A DNA stretch of 64,000 nucleotides from an uncultured Prevotella sp. (GTDB taxonomy: Bacteria > Bacteroidota > Bacteroidia > Bacteroidales > Bacteroidaceae). Shown one piece after another: positions 19,718 to 27,096 of this stretch (the first letter of the stretch is position 1; the number at the start of each line of letters is the position of its first letter). Position numbers and translations under genes: made by a program. The stretch lies in assembly GCA_900770025.1 (NCBI GenBank), contig CAAGIW010000012.1:16596-80595 (forward strand), read 5' to 3'. The notes below the pieces were generated by a model, which saw only the letters and a list, made by a program, of their open reading frames with translations, did not search any database and was not told the DNA's origin.

Positions 19718-20479
19718 ATGATAGAACAATATCTGAATACAATCCAATGCTGTGATTGTCTAGAAGGGATGAGAAAATTACCTTCTAACAGCATTGATCT
19801 TATTGTAACATCCCCACCATATAATCTAAAAAACTCCACAGGGAACGGAATGAAAGACGGACGTGGTGGCAAATGGTCCAATGCAGCTTTAATCAATGGA
19901 TATGCCACATACGACGACAACATGCCATACGATGAATATTGCAAATGGCAAAAAGATTGCCTGACAGAAATGTATCGGCTAATTAAAGATGACGGTGCCA
20001 TTTTTTACAATCATAAATGGCGTGTTCAAGGAGGACTGATACAAGATAGACACGAAATCGTGCAAGACTTTCCTGTGCGACAAATCATTATTTGGAAACG
20101 AAAGGGAGGCATCAACTTTAATCCAGGTTATTTCTTACCTACTTACGAAGTAATCTACCTCATTCCGAAAAAGGATTTTAAACTTACTCCCAAAAGCAGC
20201 GGTTTTGGAGATGTCTGGGAGTTTACGCAAGAGCAAAAGAATGGACACCCTGCTCCGTTCCCTGTGGCTCTTATTGACAGAATAATACGCTCAACAAATG
20301 CACAGATTGTGCTTGACCCATTCATGGGAAGTGGAACTACTGCCGTAGCAGCCAAAAGCCTTGGGCGTAATTACATTGGTTTTGAAATAAGTCAGGATTA
20401 TTGTCGTTTGGCTGAAGCAAGAGTTGCCGGCACCGAAGAGAAAAGAATGGATAAGTACACTCAACTTACATTTCTATAA
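19718..20479 (+). CDS. Beta-class DNA methyltransferase, probably N4-cytosine
   Basis: Modification enzyme that protects host DNA from the endonuclease encoded next to it. 253 residues. The catalytic motif TSPPYN near residue 31 precedes the AdoMet-binding motif DPFMGSGTT near 206, the beta-class order. An S-P-P-Y catalytic motif is typical of N4-cytosine enzymes, which fits the MvaI/BcnI family (recognition CCWGG or CCSGG). Only 2 bases separate its stop from the endonuclease ATG. The gene is clearly more AT-rich than its neighbours, suggesting horizontal transfer. The exact recognition site cannot be read from the sequence. Confidence 0.9.
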   Translation: MIEQYLNTIQCCDCLEGMRKLPSNSIDLIVTSPPYNLKNSTGNGMKDGRGGKWSNAALINGYATYDDNMPYDEYCKWQKDCLTEMYRLIKDDGAIFYNHKWRVQGGLIQDRHEIVQDFPVRQIIIWKRKGGINFNPGYFLPTYEVIYLIPKKDFKLTPKSSGFGDVWEFTQEQKNGHPAPFPVALIDRIIRSTNAQIVLDPFMGSGTTAVAAKSLGRNYIGFEISQDYCRLAEARVAGTEEKRMDKYTQLTFL

Positions 20480-20481
20480 AT

Positions 20482-21288
20482 ATGGACAAAGTGATAAAAC
20501 TAATCAGCAAAGAAGAACTGATACAAGACTTCATACGAATAGAATCAATGGGTTGGATTAAGGTTCCGAAAAAACGCAGAAGGAATGACGGTTCTGTTGG
20601 AAATCTGCTTGAAGACTTATTAGGAATCCCCGAGAACAATCTTCCTATTCCCAATGCAGCAGAATGGGAACTTAAAGCTCAAAGAGCAAATACTTCTTCT
20701 TTAGTCACATTATGTCACATGGAACCATCGCCAAGGATTGCAAAATTGGTACCGGATTATTTACTGCCGAACTACGGGTGGCCACACGCTGAAGCCGGAA
20801 AGAAATATCCGAAAGACGAAATGTCTTTTCGTGCAACACTAAATGTTGCGAGTTTTACCGATAGAGGTTTCTCTGTCAACGTAAATCGCACCAAAGAGCG
20901 GATAGAGATCATCTTTGACAGCAACCGATGCAATATAAAGAAGCACCATGAGTGGATAACTGGAGTTGAAAAGAAAGTTGGTTTAGGTGCATTGTCCACT
21001 TTACCTTATTGGGGATTTAACGATCTCTATACAAAGGTAGGCACCAAACTTATCAATTGTTTCTTTGTACAGGCTGATTCCAAGCGCGAGGGCGGTGAAC
21101 TGTATTACCATTACAACAATGTATTGATGCTGAAGGAAGTCAGCAAAAGCAAATTTATCGAAGCGATAGAAAAAGGTATTGTTTACATTGACTTTGATGC
21201 GCGTACAGGCCATAACCATGGAACAAAATTTAGAATTAAGAATAAAGACATCCCTATGCTCTATGCTGAAGCGATAAGGGTAGTATAA
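20482..21288 (+). CDS. MvaI/BcnI-family type II restriction endonuclease
   Basis: 268-residue endonuclease that probably cuts a CCNGG-type site. The N-terminal half has SVGNLLEDLLGIPENN followed by AEWELKAQR near residue 72. The E-x-K core, preceded by an acidic residue, is the metal-binding part of the PD-(D/E)xK-like fold of MvaI and BcnI. Length is close to the roughly 240-250 residues of those enzymes. It is translationally paired with the methyltransferase and similarly AT-rich. The reading frame is intact with no sign of decay, so the system is probably active. Confidence 0.87.
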   Translation: MDKVIKLISKEELIQDFIRIESMGWIKVPKKRRRNDGSVGNLLEDLLGIPENNLPIPNAAEWELKAQRANTSSLVTLCHMEPSPRIAKLVPDYLLPNYGWPHAEAGKKYPKDEMSFRATLNVASFTDRGFSVNVNRTKERIEIIFDSNRCNIKKHHEWITGVEKKVGLGALSTLPYWGFNDLYTKVGTKLINCFFVQADSKREGGELYYHYNNVLMLKEVSKSKFIEAIEKGIVYIDFDARTGHNHGTKFRIKNKDIPMLYAEAIRVV

Positions 21289-21594
21289 CAGCAAGTACTC
21301 CACTCCTCCGCTCTATCCATCCCCCATAACATGATTGAGGCATAGCCACCCTCTTCGGGCGAAACGCTGTGCATGTCCGAGGCACTTGCACGCAGACAAT
21401 CAGACTGCATTGCCCGCTTTTGTTTACACACAGGTATGACATGGAAACGAGGCCTGCTCCTTTCATAACGAGTAGCACCGATTCCAAAATATAAAAACCA
21501 ACTAAACGCCACTGATAAGATTAGCGTTTAAAACGTATGTAAAAGACTGTTTATCAGGAAGTTTTTACACAAACGAGCGACTACTGTTGCACAC
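21289..21594. other. Intergenic stretch after the R-M pair, possible gene remnant
   Basis: No gene I can recognise. Two overlapping minus-strand frames of about 80 codons (21254-21512) run through the more GC-rich part (21300-21480) but start or end inside the endonuclease gene and resemble no family I know. The base composition is unlike the AT-rich R-M genes, so this may be a fragment of older sequence or of another repeat. Confidence 0.3.
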
Positions 21595-21642
21595 CGTTTT
21601 GCAAAACGCACCATTTTGCATTGCAAAACGCACCATTTTGGA
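21595..21642. repeat. Interspersed repeat, copy B (short, two units)
   Basis: Begins with the palindrome GTTTTGCAAAAC and has two units with core AAAACGCACCATTTT. It is followed by a degenerate form of the conserved tail (CTTGGGATTC, then TCTCTCATAACCAGACACTTAT near 21700). It is the shortest copy in the window. Confidence 0.7.
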
Positions 21643-21780
21643 ATCTGACAAAAAACGTCTTGGGATTCAATGAGCTTTCAATATAGTTTCTGAAAGCACG
21701 TTTCTCTCTCATAACCAGACACTTATACCAAACAGTTTCTATGAATTTCTGTCGAAACAACCAAGCTTTTCAACCCCCCA

Positions 21781-21918
21781 TTTGGGAACTTGGCGCATTT
21801 TCATTTGGGAATTTGGCGCATTTTCATTTGGGAACTTGGCGGAAATCTGTTTGGGAATTTGGCGCATTTTCATTTGGGAATTTGGCGGAAGTTTGTTCGG
21901 GAGTTTGGCAGAGCATCC
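21781..21918. repeat. 23-base tandem repeat array, six units
   Basis: TTTGGGA begins at 21781, 21804, 21827, 21850 and 21873, with a degenerate unit at 21896, an exact 23-base period. The unit reads TTTGGGAAYTTGGCGCATTT with three more bases; some units carry GGCGGAA instead of GGCGCAT. It lies directly upstream of the phosphatase promoter. Open frames across it on both strands are a product of the repeat and not genes. Confidence 0.85.
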
Positions 21919-21953
21919 CACATATTTTAAATATATTCAGTGCGCAATGCCCT

Positions 21954-21980
21954 TTTTAAAGAAAAACTTGTAACTTTGTA
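21954..21980 (+). promoter_or_regulatory. Promoter of the SpoIIE-like phosphatase gene
   Basis: TAACTTTG at 21971-21978 is a perfect -7 box 28 bases before the ATG. The 27 bases match 19603-19629 with one mismatch. No clear TTTG -33 element is seen at the usual spacing. Confidence 0.65.
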
Positions 21981-22006
21981 AAGGGCAATCAGCACCCTGA
22001 AACAGT

Positions 22007-24271
22007 ATGAGGCTCAAACCGAAAATCATCCCCCTGTCCACACGCATCGGACTGCTCATCGCGGCAGCCACAGGCATCACCTTTGTGGCCGTGGCCATCT
22101 GCGTGATGACTTTGGCAGCCAACAATGTGCGCAAGGAAACAGAGCAGTTGGCCGAGGCCAACATGCTGATGGTGGAAAGGCAATTTACCGAACAACTGAG
22201 AGACATTGAGGAGGAGATGCGCATCAAGGCTTGGGCCATAGAACACTACGCCAAAGACAAGGAAGCCATCTATGAGGTGATTGAATCGGCCATCAAAGAC
22301 AAGCCAGCAATGGTGGCCTGCTATGTGGTAGAATGCCCCGACACCAACGCCAACGCCACGCAGGCACCCTACATCTACAAGAATCCGCAAACGGGAGAGA
22401 CGACAAGGGAAGACCTGCTGAACATAGAAGACCACAGATATATCAGAGATGTGTTCATAGATGTGCTGAAGGGGGGAAAGATGTGGACCGAACCCTATAC
22501 GGACACAGGACTGGCTGGAGGAGAGATGATGACCTATCACAGCGTGATATGCAACAAAGAGGGGCACCCCTACGCCTTCATTGCCACCGACATGACCATG
22601 GAGAGCATCGAAGACATGCTGCAGGCCATCAACAGTCAGGCCTTCATCGCCTACGAGGACCTCTGTTTCACACACAACAAGGAGGTGGAACGCGAATATG
22701 CCCGCATAGCCAAGGGGGAGAAATCGCAAGATTTCAGCATCTTCACCCGACCCATAGAGGGCGAAAAGTGGACCTTGGGAATGATGATACCGAAGAGAGA
22801 GATGAGGAGCCGACTGCACGTCATGGCCTGGCAGATGGGCGGTGCCATGGTGGCGGGGGCCCTGCTGTTGGTAGTGTGCATCATCATGGCGGTGAAGCGC
22901 ACCATGAAACCGGTGAAGAAGATGGCGCAGGCGGCCGAGAGATTCTCCTCGGGCGACTTGGACACGCCCATGCCCCAGACCTCGCACAACGATGAACTGG
23001 GACTGCTGAGCAGCACACTGGAACACTCGCGACTGAAACTGAAGCAGTATATCAGGCAGATAACGGAGACCACCGAGGCCAAAGGAAGGATGGAGGCGGA
23101 GCTGATGGTGGCCAGCCAACTGCAGATGAGTATGCTGAAAAGGAACTTTGCCCTGCCCCACCCCGCGCCTGCCGACCTGTATGCCTCACTGAAACCGGCC
23201 AAGGAGGTGGGCGGCGACTTCTACGACTTTGTGGCAACCCACGGCAAACTGTGGTTCATCGTGGGCGACGTGTCGGGCAAGGGAGTGCCGGCCGCCATGG
23301 TGATGAGCATCGCCATCATGCTGTTCAGGCTGTTGACCGTCAGGGAAGAGTCGCCGGCGGCCATACTGCGGCAAATCAACGATGAGATGGCCGAGAACAA
23401 CGAAGCCTGCATGTTCACCACAGCCTTCATCGGTTGCATCAACCTGCATACGGGAAGCATCGTGTGCTCCAATGCCGGTCACAACCCACCGCTGACGGTT
23501 CGGCACGGCAGAGTGAACCAATTAGACACCGCAGCAGCACTGCCCTTGGGTGCCATGCCCGGCACAGAATATGCCGACACCACCGCTTCTCTGCCGCCAC
23601 AGACGGCACTGCTGCTATACACCGACGGACTGAACGAGGCGGAAAACAAGGAGCAGCAGCAGTTGGGAATGGACAAGGTGAAGGAGACACTGGCCACACT
23701 GGGCGGCACACTGAGCGCCAAGGAAACGGTGAACCACATGTTTGCCGTGGTGGAGGACTTTGTACAGGGGGCCATGCAGTCAGACGATCTCACCGTGATG
23801 TGCATCAGGAACACGCAGCCAGAGGCACCATCGGCGGCCAAAGACGGCACCTGGACAGCAGAGATGGACAACAAGATGGAGCAGACGGAGCTTCTGCCGG
23901 AGTTTGTACACGGGGTGGCAACGGCTATCGGCATGGACAGTCAGCAGGAGATGATGCAACTGTTGGCGGTGGAAGAGGCATTGGTGAACATCATCGGCCA
24001 TGCCTACGCTCCCCACACTCACGACCGCATACGCATAGAAGCCACCTGGGAGGCAGTCAGCAGCACGCTGACATGGACGCTGACCGACCACGGCCAACCC
24101 TTCGACCCCACACAGGCCGAGCCGAAAACCGACATCACGGCATCGGTGGAAGACCGCGAGATAGGTGGTCTGGGGCTGTATCTGATACGCCAGTGCATGG
24201 ACCACATCGCCTACAAGCGCCACGACAGCAGCAACATACTCGTGATGCAGAAGAAAATGCAAACGCCATGA
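22007..24271 (+). CDS. Membrane SpoIIE/RsbU-like PP2C phosphatase fused to an RsbW-like ATPase
   Basis: 754-residue inner-membrane signalling protein. Order: TM helix (about 12-33), an extracytoplasmic Cache-like sensor region (about 35-275), a second TM (about 283-305), a HAMP linker, a PP2C/SpoIIE domain with GGDFYDF near 401, GDVSGKGVPAAM near 423 and SDDLTV near 596, then a HATPase domain with EEALVNIIGHAY near 656 and GGLGLYLIRQC near 725. The PP2C part should dephosphorylate a STAS protein and the ATPase part should phosphorylate or bind it, so both halves of a partner switch sit on one chain. The only STAS protein in the window is encoded on the opposite strand beyond the R-M genes. 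Its stop overlaps the next ATG (ATGA). Confidence 0.9.
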   Translation: MRLKPKIIPLSTRIGLLIAAATGITFVAVAICVMTLAANNVRKETEQLAEANMLMVERQFTEQLRDIEEEMRIKAWAIEHYAKDKEAIYEVIESAIKDKPAMVACYVVECPDTNANATQAPYIYKNPQTGETTREDLLNIEDHRYIRDVFIDVLKGGKMWTEPYTDTGLAGGEMMTYHSVICNKEGHPYAFIATDMTMESIEDMLQAINSQAFIAYEDLCFTHNKEVEREYARIAKGEKSQDFSIFTRPIEGEKWTLGMMIPKREMRSRLHVMAWQMGGAMVAGALLLVVCIIMAVKRTMKPVKKMAQAAERFSSGDLDTPMPQTSHNDELGLLSSTLEHSRLKLKQYIRQITETTEAKGRMEAELMVASQLQMSMLKRNFALPHPAPADLYASLKPAKEVGGDFYDFVATHGKLWFIVGDVSGKGVPAAMVMSIAIMLFRLLTVREESPAAILRQINDEMAENNEACMFTTAFIGCINLHTGSIVCSNAGHNPPLTVRHGRVNQLDTAAALPLGAMPGTEYADTTASLPPQTALLLYTDGLNEAENKEQQQLGMDKVKETLATLGGTLSAKETVNHMFAVVEDFVQGAMQSDDLTVMCIRNTQPEAPSAAKDGTWTAEMDNKMEQTELLPEFVHGVATAIGMDSQQEMMQLLAVEEALVNIIGHAYAPHTHDRIRIEATWEAVSSTLTWTLTDHGQPFDPTQAEPKTDITASVEDREIGGLGLYLIRQCMDHIAYKRHDSSNILVMQKKMQTP

Positions 24272-26532
24272 GAACGAAAACAACAGTCCGTCAGAGTGCG
24301 AACAGAACAGAAATGGCGTGGATATGCTTCCTGATGATCATGTTCACCGCCTGCATCTTGCCTGCCATTGCAACCGAAAAGGCCATCACGTTGCATCCGT
24401 TTGTTTTGGGAAAACACATGCCCACCGCCCAGGTGCGCCAAGTGTATGAAGACCACGAAGGCATCAAGTGGATGCCCACATTCAGGGGTTTGGTGAGGTA
24501 TTCCGACCAAACCCTGCGCACCTACCGTTCCAATCTTTATTCTCCGGAACTGCTTCCCTGCAACAATGTTATCTGTGTGTGCGAGGACAGGAGGCAGAGA
24601 CTGTGGATAGGAACGGAACGAGGACTGTGCCGATTGGACAAGAACACGGGGCGGGTGGTGCAGATGCTGCGCGGCAAAGGCACATGGCCGAGGGTGAACG
24701 AACTGTTGGCAGCAAGCAACGGAACCGTTTATGCCGGTATGATACGCGGACTGCAACGCTACGACGAGAGCAGCAATCAGATGGTGAAGGTGGGACTGGA
24801 AGGAACAAACATACAGTCGATGGCGGAAATGCCCAACGGAGATATACTCATCGGCACGTGGGGGAAGGGTCTGTTCAGCTACTCCACAAACAAAGGAATC
24901 AGTGCCGTGCCCCTGACGGGCGACATAGTCAGCAAAACCATACTGGCCCTGCACATAAGCCACGACGGCACAATATGGGCAGGAACCCTGAACGAGGGAC
25001 TGTGCCAACTGAGGAAAGGGAAGAACGGTGTGTGGCAGATTGCCACCCAATATGCAGGCAGCAACATACCATCGGACTGCGTATATAGCATTGCCGAAAG
25101 CAACGGCACACTGCTTGCAGGCACCCGCAAGGGACTGTTTGTAGAGCAAGGGGCCTGTATGCTCGGGGGCGAAGAGGTGCTGGGAGTATGTGTAGATGGT
25201 TCAGGCCACATCTGGGCAGCCACCAAGGGCAGCGGAGTATATACCACCTCTGAGGAAGAGTGCGAACAGAGCGGAAAGGAAAAGACGGCCACACAGGTGC
25301 TCACAGACAGGCAGAACGGCAGATGGCGGGCACTCAACTATGGTGTGGAATACACCTCGGCGGCAGCAACACAGTCTGTAACCCTGCTGCCTGCGCTGCG
25401 CCCCTACCGTCTTTCGCTGACCAGCAACGGGAGAGTGCTCATACCCATGCACGACGACGGACTGTATGTGGCATATCAAGGAAGGATAGAGCAACACCTG
25501 TGTCGCCGCAACAGCGGCTCGTTCATGCCCCACGACCTGGTGCACCATGCCTTGGAAGACTCGAAAGGCAACCTGTGGGTGGCCACCCGACAAGGCATCG
25601 GCGTGCGCCATGCAGACGGACAGGGCTGCGTGCTGCACAGACAACCGGGCGCACCTGACTTTCTGAGCGAAGAAATCTATTTCCTGTCGGAAGACAAGCA
25701 AGGCACGATATGGGCAGCCACCAACGACGGAATGATTAGATGCGACAGCACCTTCCGCCGCTATTCGCTTGAAGACGGCAACTTTCCCATTGGCCATCCC
25801 CTCGTGTTCTGTCAAGACAAGGCTGGGCGCCGATGGGTGGGCACCGACGGTATGGGACTTTGTTTGTACGACAGCATCAGAGACTGTTTCCTGTCTGTAC
25901 ACGAACAACTGCAGTTGCCGGGCGACGTGGTCACGGAAGTGGAGGCTGGAGAAGACGGGTCGCTGACCATCACCGCAGGCACGGAGACCATCCGACTGAC
26001 CCATCAGGAGCTTGAAAGTATGCACCGCCAGAAGCAGGAAGACCAGAGCCGAAGGTTTCTGTGGGTGCTGCTTGCCGCCGTGGGCATAGGTGCCGGCATC
26101 GCCATACGCCGATACAGACAGAGGAAAGGCAGAGACAGGCAGACGGAAACGCCCGCAGCCTCGCCCCAAACACCTAAACTGCAGACCGTGCCCGACCAGC
26201 GACAGCAGTTTATCGACAAGGCAACGGCCGTGGTGACAGCCCACTTGGCCGACTGCAACTTCGACGTGCCACAACTTGCCGAAGAGCTGTCAACAAGTCG
26301 CAGCACGCTGCATCGCTACATGAAAGAGCTGACAGGGAAGACCACTACCACCTTTATCCGTGACCTACGTATGCAGGAAGCTGGCAGAATACTGGCTGCT
26401 GACAGGAACATACGCATCAGCGAACTGGCATATCGTGTGGGATTCAACGACCCAAAATATTTCTCCCGCTGCTTCAAAGACACCTTCGGAGTGTTGCCAA
26501 GCGAATATACCGGAGAGGCAACTATTCACTAA
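24268..26532 (+). CDS. Propeller-TM-AraC one-component transcription regulator
   Basis: 754 residues. A signal/TM segment (about 16-36) leads to a periplasmic beta-propeller with at least nine ligand-sensor blades of the form G-x-x-W-x-x-T-x-x-G-L (for example LWIGTERGLCRL, IWAATNDGM). A TM helix follows (about 595-613) and an AraC helix-turn-helix domain (about 650-754, with ISELAYRVGFNDPKYFSRCFKDTFGV). There is no histidine kinase or receiver, unlike classical hybrid two-component sensors of this clade. The ATG overlaps the phosphatase stop by four bases, indicating translational coupling. The regulon could be the NRPS operon or the GH115-GH2 pair downstream. Confidence 0.85.
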   Translation: MRTKTTVRQSANRTEMAWICFLMIMFTACILPAIATEKAITLHPFVLGKHMPTAQVRQVYEDHEGIKWMPTFRGLVRYSDQTLRTYRSNLYSPELLPCNNVICVCEDRRQRLWIGTERGLCRLDKNTGRVVQMLRGKGTWPRVNELLAASNGTVYAGMIRGLQRYDESSNQMVKVGLEGTNIQSMAEMPNGDILIGTWGKGLFSYSTNKGISAVPLTGDIVSKTILALHISHDGTIWAGTLNEGLCQLRKGKNGVWQIATQYAGSNIPSDCVYSIAESNGTLLAGTRKGLFVEQGACMLGGEEVLGVCVDGSGHIWAATKGSGVYTTSEEECEQSGKEKTATQVLTDRQNGRWRALNYGVEYTSAAATQSVTLLPALRPYRLSLTSNGRVLIPMHDDGLYVAYQGRIEQHLCRRNSGSFMPHDLVHHALEDSKGNLWVATRQGIGVRHADGQGCVLHRQPGAPDFLSEEIYFLSEDKQGTIWAATNDGMIRCDSTFRRYSLEDGNFPIGHPLVFCQDKAGRRWVGTDGMGLCLYDSIRDCFLSVHEQLQLPGDVVTEVEAGEDGSLTITAGTETIRLTHQELESMHRQKQEDQSRRFLWVLLAAVGIGAGIAIRRYRQRKGRDRQTETPAASPQTPKLQTVPDQRQQFIDKATAVVTAHLADCNFDVPQLAEELSTSRSTLHRYMKELTGKTTTTFIRDLRMQEAGRILAADRNIRISELAYRVGFNDPKYFSRCFKDTFGVLPSEYTGEATIH

Positions 26533-26555
26533 GTTTTATGCAGGCGTTTGGGTAC

Positions 26556-26910
26556 CGTTTTGCAAAACTGGCAGTTTTAGAACGCAAAACTGGCACTTTT
26601 GGAACGCAAAACTGGCAGTTTTAGAACGCAAAACCGGCAGTTTTAGAAAACGCCCCAAATGGTCTTGGAATCTAATGCGCCTTTGGCATCTTTTCAGAAC
26701 GCCCATTATCCTCTCATCATCAGCCACTTATCCTGCAACAGAATCGTGCTTTCATTCTTCCTTCTCCTTCCCTTGGGGAGGTCGGGTGGGGCTTTTAATT
26801 CTTTAATTTTTTAATTCTTTAATTCCCGTCCTCCCCTTGAGGAGGAGAGGGAGGGGGCTATAACCGTTCTCTAACCCTGAGCCTTCTGCACGGGATAATG
26901 AAGAAAACAG
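26556..26910. repeat. Interspersed composite repeat, copy C (22-base array 26556-26650)
   Basis: The 564-base gap before the GH115 gene has no supported gene. It opens with GTTTTGCAAAAC, then four 22-base units with cores AAAACTGGCAGTTTT, AAAACTGGCACTTTT, AAAACTGGCAGTTTT and AAAACCGGCAGTTTT. The conserved tail follows: AGAAAACGCCCCAAAT, TTATCCTCTCATCATCA, a near-palindrome around CTTGGGGAGG, TTTAATTC octamers, and GGGATAATGAAGAAAACAG near 26893, also found in copy D. Confidence 0.8.
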
Positions 26911-27062
26911 GAGGCTGTTCTTCTATAAAAAAAGCATTCGCTGCTTAGCTATCTGGGGAGAATCATGTTGCAAAAGAGTTGAAAAATGTTTCAAAAGCCA
27001 GATTGAAACATGAATATCCCCCATTCTGCACAATCCTCATCCCACATTACAGCAATACTTTT

Positions 27063-27070
27063 TATCTTTG
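27063..27070 (+). promoter_or_regulatory. -7 box for the GH115-GH2 operon
   Basis: TATCTTTG matches TAnnTTTG and lies 27 bases before the chosen ATG at 27097. This also argues against the in-frame ATG at 27010, which is upstream of the promoter. Confidence 0.55.
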
Positions 27071-27096
27071 CAAACAGAAATATAAACGATAGAAAC

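Noticed and set aside
19393..19755. 120-codon plus-strand frame before the methyltransferase
   Set aside because: It begins over the STAS promoter, includes the R-M promoter and overlaps the methyltransferase start; no domain.
21741..21973. Frames with repeated FGNLA peptides
   Set aside because: Translation of the 23-base array upstream of the phosphatase gene.
23434..24267. Upstream extension of the AraC regulator frame
   Set aside because: This 278-codon stretch lies wholly within the phosphatase gene in another frame; the true start at 24268 gives a signal/TM segment and an ATGA overlap.
26556..26650. Possible CRISPR array
   Set aside because: Units are 22 bases, head to tail with a constant 7-base linker and no variable spacers; no cas genes.
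26536..26727. Short frame with repeated peptide (KLPVL, CQFC)
   Set aside because: Translation of the 22-base array; a peptide period of 22 residues comes from three DNA units. The same applies to the frame at 55078-55320.
26756..26830. TTATCC motifs in the element tail as DnaA boxes or an origin
   Set aside because: They lack the full TTATNCACA consensus and recur at every copy of the element; no dnaA or origin-type cluster is nearby.
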